Counted from the stretch's first letter, positions 6,297 to 14,778 are shown. The stretch is DNA of 33,058 nt from an uncultured Verrucomicrobia subdivision 3 bacterium (GCA_903850425.1 CAINLR010000190.1:1-33058), one strand, 5' to 3'. Made by a program: numbers and translations. The notes: a model not told the origin generated them from the letters alone.

Positions 6297-7244
6297 TCAC
6301 GCTTCATTCGCAAAATACGGCCGTTGCCGGTTGCGACGGCGATCCAGTTCGCTGGCGTAGCGCAACCCCAGGGTGGCGGCATTGCTTTTCATCCATGCCG
6401 TCAGCGCCGTTTTGCCGGTGGGCGGCGTGGGGACATAAAGCAGTTCAGCCATCAACCCCCGAATTTCTTCGCGGGTGATGAAGGTGTCGCGCATATACCA
6501 CCCAACCAATTTACCCAAAGAGCAGCCCAAGCCCGGCGGCACGTTGACCAGCAGTCGCGGCCGGCTAATCGCTTCGCCCACAGTTTTAACCAGTTCACGG
6601 TAAGTAAAGGTCTCCGGACCGATCGCGTTGATGTTGACATTTTCCGACCGCTGCCCTTCAGCCACCGCCAGACTCGCCAAGTCATCCACGTGAATGGGTT
6701 GGAGCCGATACGAGCCATCACCAAAAATGGCAAAGACAGGAAATCGCCGAAGCGCCCAGGCAATATTGTTGATGAGAATGTCCTCGCGCCCGAACAAAAC
6801 CGTGGGCCGCAGGATCGCGTAAGCAAGGCCGCTTTCCACCAGCGCCCGTTCCAGTCGCGCCTTGCCGGAAAAATATTCCAGCGGCGAGTCCTCGCTCGGA
6901 TTCGTGATGCTGACATGCACCACGCGGCGGACGCCCGCCCGCCGCGCCGCCTCAAACAACACCAGCGTGTTGGCCACCGCCTGCGCATGGGTGAACGTCC
7001 GGTGGTTGAAGCGAACCCAGTAGGTGTTGTAGAGCACATCCACTCCGGCCAATGCCGCCGCCAATCGGCCTGGCTCGGTAAACGAAAGCGGAAAGGCCCG
7101 GACATGGCCGCCAAACGGATTCTCCCGTTTCACCGAGTTGGTCAAGGTGATCACCGTCCGCCCCTGCTCCAGCAGCCGAGCCGCGAGGTAGCGGCCGGAA
7201 TAGCCAAACGCCCCAGTCACCGCGTGGATTTCCTTTGTATTCAT
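6297..7244 (-). CDS. NAD(P)-binding SDR/NmrA-like oxidoreductase
   Basis: A 315-residue atypical short-chain dehydrogenase (NAD-dependent epimerase, NmrA or NDUFA9-like). The Rossmann glycine motif is TGAFGYSGRYLA at residues 10-21, and a YFSGK stretch fits the Tyr-x-x-x-Lys catalytic pair. RPTVLFGRED and QPIHVDDLA are usual for extended SDRs. It may act on small quinone-like or sugar substrates, or bind cofactor in a structural role; the substrate cannot be read from sequence. The ATG at 7244 is preferred, preceded by a purine-rich AGAAAGAAAT. It follows the GbsR/MarR regulator by 45 bases on the same strand and is probably co-transcribed and controlled by it. Confidence 0.83.
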   Translation of the reverse strand: MNTKEIHAVTGAFGYSGRYLAARLLEQGRTVITLTNSVKRENPFGGHVRAFPLSFTEPGRLAAALAGVDVLYNTYWVRFNHRTFTHAQAVANTLVLFEAARRAGVRRVVHVSITNPSEDSPLEYFSGKARLERALVESGLAYAILRPTVLFGREDILINNIAWALRRFPVFAIFGDGSYRLQPIHVDDLASLAVAEGQRSENVNINAIGPETFTYRELVKTVGEAISRPRLLVNVPPGLGCSLGKLVGWYMRDTFITREEIRGLMAELLYVPTPPTGKTALTAWMKSNAATLGLRYASELDRRRNRQRPYFANEA

Positions 7245-7289
7245 ATTTCTTTCTTTTCTGTTTTTTGTGAAATCTGACCCCAAAAAAAA

Positions 7290-7811
7290 TTAACTGAGCC
7301 AGTTACGCAGGCGACTCCCCCATTTAACCAGCTTGACCCGCGACTCCAGCGGCATCCGGCGGATCTCCCCAAACCAGCCGTCCATCAACTCGAAGAACTC
7401 CAGCATTTCCTTCAGCCGCTCGCGGGTGTGCGCCTCCACTCGGTTGCCGTCGTTGACCAACGCCTGGGTTTCCCGCAGCATTTTCAGCGTCGGATCCATC
7501 TCGCGCCGTTTGCGCTCATCCAGAAGAATCTCAAACATTTGCCAGGTGTCTTGGATGGATTGAAAATGTTCGCGCCGATCCCCCAGCACATGCACCAGTT
7601 TGACCACCCCCCAGGACTGGAGTTCCTTCAGACTGTTGCTCACATGCGAGCGGGCGACGCCCAAGGACTCCACGATTTCATCCGCCGCCAGCGGTTTGGG
7701 CGAGAAATACAGCAAGGCGTGGATTTGCGCCACCACGCGACCAATGCCCCAGCGTGCACCCATTTCGCCCCAGTGCAGAACCAATTTCTCAATGACGGGA
7801 TCGAGTTTCAT
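7290..7811 (-). CDS. GbsR/MarR-family transcriptional regulator
   Basis: A 173-residue winged-helix regulator. Residues about 15-90 form the HTH region (GIGRVVAQIHALLYFSPKPL, then IVESLGVARSHVSNSLKELQ as the recognition helix, and a wing near VLGDRREHF), matching GbsR-like MarR relatives; the C-terminal helices are likely the dimerisation part. The ATG at 7811 begins just before the conserved domain. Longer in-frame starts would overlap the promoter described next. The downstream SDR gene is the obvious target, and an inverted repeat over the -10 region suggests autoregulation. The ligand is unknown. Confidence 0.85.
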   Translation of the reverse strand: MKLDPVIEKLVLHWGEMGARWGIGRVVAQIHALLYFSPKPLAADEIVESLGVARSHVSNSLKELQSWGVVKLVHVLGDRREHFQSIQDTWQMFEILLDERKRREMDPTLKMLRETQALVNDGNRVEAHTRERLKEMLEFFELMDGWFGEIRRMPLESRVKLVKWGSRLRNWLS

Positions 7812-7822
7812 TTCTGTTTTTA

Positions 7823-7853
7823 CAGATATTACTATTATCTGAACAAACGTCAA
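7823..7853 (-). promoter_or_regulatory. Sigma-70-like promoter with overlapping operator palindrome for the GbsR/SDR unit
   Basis: Read on the minus strand, TTGACG (7848-7853) and TAATAT (7826-7831) are separated by 16 bases, a good sigma-70 fit 15 bases upstream of the chosen ATG. A perfect inverted repeat, cagata (7823-7828) with tatctg (7836-7841), covers the -10 box. A second small palindrome, tctgt...acaga (7813-7826), lies next to the start codon. Both are plausible operators for the MarR-type repressor encoded just downstream. Confidence 0.6.
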
Positions 7854-7971
7854 TAATTTAACATCTGGAATCCTCTGGGAAAGCACGTTGCCTCGGCGAC
7901 CCGCTTCGCTCAATGCCATCATTCCCGTTGTTGCCAACCTCGTTCGCCTCGGCCAAACTGGCGGTCCAATA

Positions 7972-9477
7972 ATGAGCAAACGGTTTTACATCACCACGGC
8001 GATTGATTACTTGAACGGCCAGCCGCATCTCGGCCATGCCTACGAGAAAATCGTCGCGGACGTCATCGCCCGCGCGCGGCGCAGTCTCGGCCAGGAAGTT
8101 TTTTTTCTGACCGGCCTCGACGAGCACGGCCAGAAAGTCCAGCAGGCAGCGCAGGCGGAGAAAAAAAATCCGCAGGAATATTGCGACGCGCTCGCCGCCG
8201 ACTGGCAGGCATTCGCGAAAAAGCTGGAACTGACCAATGACGATTTTGTCCGCACCACGCAGCCGCGCCACAAGGAATATGTGCAGGCCACACTCGCGAA
8301 ACTCCATGACGCCGGCCATTTCTACAAGGCGAGCTACACCGGATTTTATTCCGCGAAGGAAGAGACCTTCCTTACCGAAAAGGATCGTCTGCCCGACGGC
8401 AAGTTCGACGCGAGCTACGGCGAAGTCGTTGAACTCAAGGAGGACAATTATTATTTCAAGCTCGGCGCGCACCAGCAATGGCTGATTGATTACATTGAGG
8501 CGAACCCGGATTTCATCGCGCCGTCCTCCCGCCGCAATGAGGTGCTCGGCTTTCTCAAAAACAACACGCTCGAAGACTTGTGCATTTCGCGTCCGCTGGC
8601 CCGGTTGAATTGGGGCATTCCCCTGCCCTTCGACCCGGATTTCGTCACCTACGTCTGGTTTGATGCGCTCGTGAATTACGCCAGTATTGCCGCCGCCCAC
8701 CCCGAACTCGGTCTCTGGCCGGCGGACATCCACGTGCTCGGCAAAGACATCGTGAAATTCCACGCGGTCTATTGGCCGATCATGCTCAAAGCGATGGGGC
8801 TTGCGCTGCCGAAACAAATTCTCGTCCACGGCTGGTGGCAAAAGGACGGCGCGAAAATCAGCAAGAGCACCGGCAACATTGTAGATCCGATCGCGGTCAT
8901 CAACGAATGGGGCTTGGACGCGTTTCGCTTTTACGTCCTGCGCGAACTCGACATCGGCCCGGATGGCAACTGGACCGACGCCGGTTTCCGCTCGCGCTAT
9001 CAGGCCGAACTCGCCAACGGTCTCGGCAACCTCGTCAACCGCTCGCTCTCGATGCTCAAGCGTTATCGCAATGGCGTCGTGCCCGCGCGCTCGAACGAAC
9101 TCGCGGCGGACGCGGCGAAGGCGGCGGACGAAACGCGCGCATTGTTCAAGCAAAGCCAGCTTCAGTCCGCGCTGCAAAGCATCTGGGGACTCGTGAACCG
9201 TGCGAATCAATACGTGGATCAGACCAAGCCTTTCTCGCTCGCCAAAGATCCCGCGCAGGCGCAGCGGCTGGATGAAGTGCTCTACAATCTGGCCGAAGCC
9301 TGCCGCGTGCTCGCGGTGTTGCTCTGGCCGTTTCTGCCCGGCACCGCCACGAAGATTTACGCGCAGCTCGGCTTGACCGGTTCGCCGGACAAACTGGAAG
9401 CCGCGACGTGGGGCGGATTGCAAGCGGGTCAGGTGATTGGCGAACCCGCGCCGCTGTTCCCGCGCAAGGATGTTTGA
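7972..9477 (+). CDS. metG: Methionine--tRNA ligase
   Basis: A 501-residue class I aminoacyl-tRNA synthetase that charges tRNA-Met. The HIGH motif appears as HLGH (19-22) and the KMSKS loop as KISKS (295-299) in GAKISKSTGN; FLTGLDEHG and VWFDALVNY are typical of MetRS. The knuckle region (TGFYSAKEETFLTEKD) has no CxxC pair, so this is the zinc-free type. The protein ends after the anticodon-binding helical domain, without the C-terminal tRNA-binding dimerisation module of longer MetRS. The ATG at 7972 starts at the conserved MSKRFYITTAIDYLNG; the frame is open upstream but lacks family similarity there. It is transcribed divergently from the GbsR-like gene. The single essential enzyme is unlikely to be horizontally unstable. 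Confidence 0.96.
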   Translation: MSKRFYITTAIDYLNGQPHLGHAYEKIVADVIARARRSLGQEVFFLTGLDEHGQKVQQAAQAEKKNPQEYCDALAADWQAFAKKLELTNDDFVRTTQPRHKEYVQATLAKLHDAGHFYKASYTGFYSAKEETFLTEKDRLPDGKFDASYGEVVELKEDNYYFKLGAHQQWLIDYIEANPDFIAPSSRRNEVLGFLKNNTLEDLCISRPLARLNWGIPLPFDPDFVTYVWFDALVNYASIAAAHPELGLWPADIHVLGKDIVKFHAVYWPIMLKAMGLALPKQILVHGWWQKDGAKISKSTGNIVDPIAVINEWGLDAFRFYVLRELDIGPDGNWTDAGFRSRYQAELANGLGNLVNRSLSMLKRYRNGVVPARSNELAADAAKAADETRALFKQSQLQSALQSIWGLVNRANQYVDQTKPFSLAKDPAQAQRLDEVLYNLAEACRVLAVLLWPFLPGTATKIYAQLGLTGSPDKLEAATWGGLQAGQVIGEPAPLFPRKDV

Positions 9478-9513
9478 GCTTTGGCAACCTCGATGAGTTC
9501 AGGGAAAAGCGGC

Positions 9514-9596
9514 AGAGGGCTGCCGCAGTCCAAGACGCTTCGCGCGGAATAAAGACGACTGGAAGCGCGCAGCGTCTTGGACTGCTCCAGCCCTCT
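9514..9596. repeat. Long stem-loop dispersed repeat
   Basis: Arm 9514-9545 and arm 9565-9596 are reverse complements over 32 bases with three mismatches, around a 19-base loop. The arms read agagggctg..gcagtccaag and its complement. The element fills most of the gap between metG and the next gene. Lacking a T-run after the stem, it resembles a mobile palindromic repeat rather than a classical terminator, although such a stem could still stop or protect transcripts. Confidence 0.8.
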
Positions 9597-9635
9597 GGAC
9601 CTTTATTTCGAAAACCCGGATGCGCCAATGCCAAA

Positions 9636-11573
9636 ATGAAATGCAGTATTGACCATCATTTAAAAACGCTGCTGCAAATCACTTTTATTTGTTTGGCCAG
9701 CAGCGGATTTGCACGGAACCTCGAACTGCCGGCACGCGATACCAACTCGCTGGATGGTTACACATTTGCCCGGCAAATCTCCGAACTGAGTCTCGCCGAA
9801 CGCGAAGCCGTCTTCGCCAATGAAATATTCGAGGGCAATGTGCCGCCGTTCCTTCGCACGTTTTGCCCGGTAACGGTCACAAACATTTCCGACAGCCAGA
9901 CCAACGTCGCGACGTTTTTCACTGCGCCGGACTATCTCGCCCTTGGGTCGGATGAAAATTATTTCCTCGCGCCCCTTTCACCAAACACCGCGCAAACCAT
10001 CGCCGACCGCCTTGGCTGCGTCCTGCCGACGCGCAAAATGGTGGATACCATTTACGCCGCCGCCGAAGTGAAACTCCCGCCATCGCCCATTCCGCCCAGC
10101 GCCGCGATGACGACGGTTTCCGTTTTTGCGCAGCACAACCAAACCATCCGCGTGCAGCGCGCCACTTTCCTGACCGCGCAACCGCTCGGCGCACTGACGG
10201 CCGGGCACAAAAAGGATGTGGTCATCTCTGCCCGACTCGCTGGCGTGACCAACAAGGTGGCGATTTACGGCTGGCATCTAGCTAATGGTTTGCCGATCCA
10301 GCCGCTGTATCTCGGCCACACGGCGGCGTGGGTGGACTACAGCCAGTGCATCCGGCTGGTTTCCCAAACCATGATCGTGAACGGCGCAAAGAAAACCGTC
10401 GCGGAAGTCCTGGCGGATCCCCAACTCTGCGGACTCATCAGCGACGAAGGCGTCATCACAAATGGACGCTATCAAAATATTCCTGGTGGCACCGGCTTCC
10501 GGCCGGTCGTTTCGGACGTCGCGCCCGAAACCGGCGGCGAGCAAGGACTGACATCTAATTTTACAGCCAACCAGCAGTCCGCGACCCCGACCAAAATCCG
10601 TCAGGCCGCCGAATTTGACAGGCGAAACGCCCGTGCCACCAATGAAACCCTCAGCCTGCCGTGGCCGCTGATGTTTTCCGCCAGCCCGAATTTCGGCGAG
10701 CTGGCGCGCGAGATTCAACTGCCGGACGAGGTCAGGGTGTTGATCAATGCGCCGGCGCGCGCCGCATTTGCCAAAGACAAGCCGGTGCTGCTCGTTTTCT
10801 ATGCGCTGCCGAATGGAAATTCGATTGAGCAGACCCTCGGCAAAACCCTGCAACCGGGCGACGACTGGCATTTCGCCATCCAGCACATCGGCGCGCAAAC
10901 GCGCTGGCTGCGCAACACCATCACAAACCGCACGATTGTCGTGGCGTATCTGGAAGCGGGCGGGAAAAGCTGGCCGGCGTGGCGCAAACAACACAGCGAT
11001 CAGCGCATCCAAGAGATCCTTGATGGCGTGCGCGGGATTTTTGCGGCGAGCAAAACCGAAGTGGTGCTCGCCAGCCATAGCGGCGGCGGCAGCCTGGTGT
11101 TTGGCTATCTGAATGCGGTGGCGAAAATTCCTGACGATGTGAAACGCATTGCCTTTCTCGACAGCAACTACGGCTACGATTCCAAACTGCACGCGGGGAA
11201 AATCCGCGACTGGCTCGTGGCCGGCAGCGAAAACCGGCTGTGCGTGCTGGCGTATCAGGATTATCTGGGCCTGCTCAACGGCAAGACGTTCGTGAGCGAA
11301 AACGGCGGGACGTGGGGCCGCAGCCTGGCCATGCTCGACGATTTGAGCGCGCCGTTTCGTTTCAACAGCCGGACCAATGGCGGACTAAAAATACTTTCTG
11401 CGCTGAATGGCCGGATTGAATTCATGCTCAAGGAAAATCCCGACCGGAAGATTTTCCACACCGTTCAAGTCGAGCGCAATGGCTTTATTCATGCGCTGGT
11501 TTCCGGCACAGCGGATGAGGGCAAAGGCTATGAATACTTCGGCGAACGGGCTTACACGAAGTGGATTCAATGA
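9636..11573 (+). CDS. Secreted two-domain protein with C-terminal alpha/beta hydrolase
   Basis: A 645-residue exported protein: signal peptide at about 1-26 (KTLLQITFICLASSGFA), an N-terminal domain of about 250 residues ending near YLGHTAAWVDYSQCIRLVS that I recognise only as a conserved-looking module, and a C-terminal alpha/beta hydrolase region. The nucleophile elbow is Ser482 in LASHSGGGS, a variant of GxSxG; possible partners are the Asp of AFLDSNYGY and the His of GFIHALVSG. Residues 284-335 are encoded by an inserted dispersed element (GGTGFRPV...), placed between the two domains. The substrate is unknown; esterase, lipase or amidase activity in the periplasm is inferred. I chose ATG 9636 because it starts the signal peptide; the longer frame runs through the palindromic repeat and the 3' end of metG. 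Confidence 0.7.
   Translation: MKCSIDHHLKTLLQITFICLASSGFARNLELPARDTNSLDGYTFARQISELSLAEREAVFANEIFEGNVPPFLRTFCPVTVTNISDSQTNVATFFTAPDYLALGSDENYFLAPLSPNTAQTIADRLGCVLPTRKMVDTIYAAAEVKLPPSPIPPSAAMTTVSVFAQHNQTIRVQRATFLTAQPLGALTAGHKKDVVISARLAGVTNKVAIYGWHLANGLPIQPLYLGHTAAWVDYSQCIRLVSQTMIVNGAKKTVAEVLADPQLCGLISDEGVITNGRYQNIPGGTGFRPVVSDVAPETGGEQGLTSNFTANQQSATPTKIRQAAEFDRRNARATNETLSLPWPLMFSASPNFGELAREIQLPDEVRVLINAPARAAFAKDKPVLLVFYALPNGNSIEQTLGKTLQPGDDWHFAIQHIGAQTRWLRNTITNRTIVVAYLEAGGKSWPAWRKQHSDQRIQEILDGVRGIFAASKTEVVLASHSGGGSLVFGYLNAVAKIPDDVKRIAFLDSNYGYDSKLHAGKIRDWLVAGSENRLCVLAYQDYLGLLNGKTFVSENGGTWGRSLAMLDDLSAPFRFNSRTNGGLKILSALNGRIEFMLKENPDRKIFHTVQVERNGFIHALVSGTADEGKGYEYFGERAYTKWIQ
10485..10640. repeat. 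156-bp dispersed element inserted in frame in the hydrolase gene
   Basis: Terminal inverted repeats ggtggcaccggcttcc (10485-) and the complement ending ccgtgccacc at 10640 bound exactly 156 bases, or 52 codons, so the host frame is preserved. On the plus strand it encodes GGTGFRPV; on the minus strand it reads GGTGVSPVKFGG, a peptide signature that recurs in many verrucomicrobial and planctomycete proteins as a translated dispersed repeat (recalled knowledge, not searched). It looks like a MITE-like or REP-like element. Confidence 0.75.
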
Positions 11574-11656
11574 TCCTTGGGCGCTACTACGATACTGCGC
11601 CGGCCGCGCTAAAATCACTTGGGTGATGTGAACGGGGTTACCGCAACCGCCTTCCC

Positions 11657-11803
11657 GAAAATCGCCCAGCCATTCATGGCTGGGAACCTCACAAACCTAT
11701 TGCCCAAGTCCCGGCAGGGACGGCAGACAATTTCTTTCGTCCCTACCGGGACTGGGGACCCTGCCGAACTATGAACCCAGCCATAAATGGCTGGGCTATT
11801 TTC
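11657..11803. repeat. Nested double palindrome between convergent genes
   Basis: The outer arms (about 11657-11684 and 11774-11803) read cgcccagccattcatggctggg against ccagccataaatggctgggc. Inside lies a second inverted repeat, tcccggcagggacg (11709-) with cgtccctaccggga. The element occupies half of the roughly 300-base gap between two convergent genes. Paired 'cagccatn-atggctg' and 'gtcccggcagggac' palindromes are typical of dispersed intergenic repeats. The rest of 11574-11871 shows no gene. Confidence 0.75.
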
Positions 11804-11871
11804 GAAGCTTGAAATTATTTGCCGGGCGACTGCTACCGCGCCGAAGGTGTTTCGATTAAATGCGCGTGACA

Positions 11872-12600
11872 CTAAAGCACCGAACGGACACGCCAGAAAT
11901 TATTCGTGGTAGGGTTAGCTAAGTTGGTGAACACCAGCAAACCATTGACACCGGCAGGATTTGTCACTTGCGGCACCCAGTTGACCGGTGTCGATAAGTT
12001 GTAGCAACGATCCAAAGCGTAATTCACTCCATTGCTGCCCACAAAAGATAGACGCATGTTGCCGCCGCTCAAAAGTTGACCGGTGATTTGATTGTAGCCC
12101 GGCAGAATACCGATGAATATCACGGTGAGATTCAACGACGCTGTCCAGCCTTCCAGGTTGGCCCCCACCCAGGCAGGCGTGTTTTGAGAAACCTCGGCGG
12201 CGGTGACAATGCCAGCCGTATCAACGCTGGCGAGGGGACCAGTGAATGACCAATGCGCAAAACTGCTGGCGGGCGAAACCGTGCCGTCATCCAGAAATTG
12301 AACGGCATACAAGGGCATGGAGGCGGCTTCGTTCAAATTGGTGCTAGGAGCCGAGAGTGTGAATGACGTGACTTCATACAATTGGCCGGCGTAGCCAGTG
12401 CGGGCGGTTTCTTGTGGAGTGCTTGCTGTAGCCAAACCACCGAAACCGCTGACACTACCATCATTGCAATAGCTTGCACTGGTAGCTCTTAATCCGCCGC
12501 CATCCAGTGAGCTGACTCGCAGGTTGTAATTGACACTATTCTGCCCGGCAGCAATGGCGTTAACCGCCAACCCAAGCAATAATAGAAATGCTGCTTTCAT
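11872..12600 (-). CDS. Secreted protein with verrucomicrobial C-terminal beta domain
   Basis: A 242-residue protein with a clear signal peptide (MKAAFLLLLGLAVNAIAAG). The C-terminal third, from about NMRLSFVGSNGVNYALDRCY to NNFWRVRSVL, matches a short beta-rich ending often seen on exported verrucomicrobial proteins ('YALQ-RSTNL---W'). The middle is Ser/Thr/Asn-rich without enzyme motifs. It follows the Asp-box protein gene by 21 bases on the same strand, so both are likely made together for the cell surface or outside the cell. The function is not known. Confidence 0.72.
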   Translation of the reverse strand: MKAAFLLLLGLAVNAIAAGQNSVNYNLRVSSLDGGGLRATSASYCNDGSVSGFGGLATASTPQETARTGYAGQLYEVTSFTLSAPSTNLNEAASMPLYAVQFLDDGTVSPASSFAHWSFTGPLASVDTAGIVTAAEVSQNTPAWVGANLEGWTASLNLTVIFIGILPGYNQITGQLLSGGNMRLSFVGSNGVNYALDRCYNLSTPVNWVPQVTNPAGVNGLLVFTNLANPTTNNFWRVRSVL

Positions 12601-12621
12601 ATTTTTTGATACTCAAGGCTG

Positions 12622-14778
12622 TCAATGGCCGTAAAGCCAATTCCCATCGCCAATAATAAACAAGCCGTTGCCCAAATAGACCAAAGTTAGTGTGTTGTTG
12701 TTTAAGCTGCTAAAACTTGTGCCGCCTGCTGTTCCCAAACTACTGACAGCAATCAATCCTGTTGATTGAGACGGAAGTGACAAGCAAGTTGTCCATGTGT
12801 TGCCGAAATCAACAGATGTGAAAATCTGTCCACTACCAATAGTTGATAACTTAGAACCGTTTGATGAAATGGAAATGCTTTCGCAGCTAAAACTCGCATA
12901 TGGAAATCCATTTGTCTGGTAAACCCATGTTGACCCTGAATTTGCTGATGTATAAGCCCCGGAAAGATCACCCCAATGAGTTGCAGCTACAAGCATGGTG
13001 CCATCGGCGGACGAGGCTACTGACGAATAAATTACGTTCGTTATTGGGGCGCTAGCTTGCTGCGTCCATGTGCTGCCCGAATTTCCAGAGGTGTAGATAC
13101 CTCCGCCATGGCCATCCCATGCCCTCGTGGCTACCAGTTTTGTTCCATCGGCGGACGAAGCCACTGACGTCCAATTTGCGTTTGTTATTGGAGCGCTCGT
13201 TTGCTGCGTCCATGTGTTGCCGGAATTTCCAGATGTGTAAATACCTCCGCCATTGCCATCCCACTGCCTCGTGGCTACCAGTTTTGTTCCATCGGCGGAC
13301 GAAGCCACTGCTCCCCAATATGCATTCGTCGGCGCTCCAGTTTGGAAAACCCAATTTGAGCCACCATCGGCGGATGTAAATATTCCAGCATAATTAGCTA
13401 CCGCAACGACTTTGAGTCCGTTAGTTGAACAGGCGAAAGCCTGAATTGGATATCCGTTTAAAGGCAAATTTGTATTCAAATTCCAAGACTTTCCGTAATC
13501 ACCTGAAAACACTAAACCTGGATAACTATTCCAATTATTATTTTGATAAGTTTGGAAATATGCTCCGCAAAATATGTGGGACCCATCGCCGGAAATTTGC
13601 AAAGCATTGTAGCCGTTTGGGTCAAGCCATTGTTGCATTTGTGGGGCCTCGTCCCAAGTTAATGCAAAATTGGTGGAGATGAAAAAACCTTGCCCGCCGT
13701 TGACCAACAAACGAGTTCCATCGGCATTTGCAGCTAAGGGCGCATTCGAGCCAAGGGAGTTATACCGCACAATTCGCTGCCCCGGATTCTGCAATATGTT
13801 AAAATAAATTGAACCACCTGAACTTGGAATCGTTAGTTTAATAGCATCCCCAATATTTACAATTGTCGGCAATATAAAGTTGCCAGAAAAATTTGTAACA
13901 AAATAGTTGCCACCTGCGTATGTCTGAACATTTGTCCCGCTTGGAATTGAATAATTCGTTGAGCCAGTCACCGCTGTTCCATTGATGACCAGATTGCTTA
14001 CGGTTAGTGTGCCAGGAATTGTAAGATTTGGTGCCAACTGGCTACTGCCAACAGCTCCGGCTGCAATCTTACTGGCCGTAATGCTACCATCGGCAACTGT
14101 TCCGGCAACAATAGCATAACCCACTGCTGCCAACCTCTCGTCAGGCGTTAATAACTGGAATCCAGTCGTGCCATCGTTGAACCATACCCGCAACCATACG
14201 CCGGGGTTGGCGAAGACGCTGGCGGGTAGCGTAGCCATGTTTGTTAGCGTAGTGTCGCCTAGCAACACGGAATACAGACCTTTGGTGACTGACAGCGGCA
14301 CACTGGTTGCCGGTTGTCCTCCCGCATTGCTGGTTCCGTCGTTGCTCCAAAATGAGGTGGATACGTTTTGTTGCGGTGGTGCTGCGAGGGTGACGACCGG
14401 CAAAACCGAGTAGCCCGAACCAGCCGAAGTGACAACGATGTTCGTAACGACTCCGCCGGAGATTTGCGCATAAGCCGATGCGCCTGCGCCGGTGGTGTCA
14501 GTAATCGTCACACCGGGTGGAGTGATGTAGCCCGAACCGCCATTATTAAGGACGATATTGACCAGAAAGCCAAATGTGACGGTGCCACTGGCGGTCGCCC
14601 GCACGGAAGCGTTGGTGCTGGTGCTGATCAGCGCGAATTTGAATTGCCCGGTGCCGGTGAAGTTGGTGCCGTTGACGGCGATGCGGCCCTGATAGTTGAG
14701 CAACTGTGGCACCTGGGCCTTGGTTAATCCCGCGCCCAAGAGTAATAAAAGCAGCAGCAGTGGTTTCGTGATTTTCAT
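12622..14778 (-). CDS. Secreted Asp-box (BNR/sortilin-like) beta-propeller protein
   Basis: A 718-residue exported protein with signal peptide (KPLLLLLLLLGAGLTKAQ), an N-terminal region ending in TPDERLAAVGYAIVAGTVAD and DGSITASKIAAGAVGSSQLA, a linker typical of large verrucomicrobial surface proteins, and a C-terminal half of Asp-box repeats (S-x-D-x-G-x-x-W: FSGDYGKSW, TSADGGSNW, TSVDFGNTW, with TSGNSGSTW variants). Three consecutive 48-residue units are nearly identical at the DNA level. Such blades form propellers that bind glycans or proteins; catalytic sialidase residues are not evident. Coding G+C is lower than in the surrounding housekeeping genes. The ATG at 14778 begins the signal peptide; a longer in-frame extension to 14823 lacks support. 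A small hairpin, ctgtgg with ccacag (14808-14825), lies in its leader. Confidence 0.78.
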   Translation of the reverse strand: MKITKPLLLLLLLLGAGLTKAQVPQLLNYQGRIAVNGTNFTGTGQFKFALISTSTNASVRATASGTVTFGFLVNIVLNNGGSGYITPPGVTITDTTGAGASAYAQISGGVVTNIVVTSAGSGYSVLPVVTLAAPPQQNVSTSFWSNDGTSNAGGQPATSVPLSVTKGLYSVLLGDTTLTNMATLPASVFANPGVWLRVWFNDGTTGFQLLTPDERLAAVGYAIVAGTVADGSITASKIAAGAVGSSQLAPNLTIPGTLTVSNLVINGTAVTGSTNYSIPSGTNVQTYAGGNYFVTNFSGNFILPTIVNIGDAIKLTIPSSGGSIYFNILQNPGQRIVRYNSLGSNAPLAANADGTRLLVNGGQGFFISTNFALTWDEAPQMQQWLDPNGYNALQISGDGSHIFCGAYFQTYQNNNWNSYPGLVFSGDYGKSWNLNTNLPLNGYPIQAFACSTNGLKVVAVANYAGIFTSADGGSNWVFQTGAPTNAYWGAVASSADGTKLVATRQWDGNGGGIYTSGNSGNTWTQQTSAPITNANWTSVASSADGTKLVATRAWDGHGGGIYTSGNSGSTWTQQASAPITNVIYSSVASSADGTMLVAATHWGDLSGAYTSANSGSTWVYQTNGFPYASFSCESISISSNGSKLSTIGSGQIFTSVDFGNTWTTCLSLPSQSTGLIAVSSLGTAGGTSFSSLNNNTLTLVYLGNGLFIIGDGNWLYGH
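13033..13320. repeat. Two nearly identical 144-bp direct repeats within the Asp-box gene
   Basis: The stretch 13033-13176 recurs at 13177-13320 with only scattered differences, and a more diverged third unit precedes it at the same 144-base spacing (anchor atcgg at 13003, 13147, 13291). Each unit equals 48 codons, one propeller repeat. The close identity suggests recent unit duplication, so copy number may vary between strains or be mis-assembled. Confidence 0.85.

Noticed and set aside
7858-9423. Long minus-strand ORF (521 codons) opposite metG
   Set aside because: It is an antisense shadow of a high-G+C gene: Arg/Val/Gly/His-rich, no family features, and metG on the other strand is unambiguous.
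9408-9635. Extension of the hydrolase ORF back to 9408
   Set aside because: This part runs through the 3' end of metG and the long palindrome; a signal peptide begins exactly at ATG 9636.
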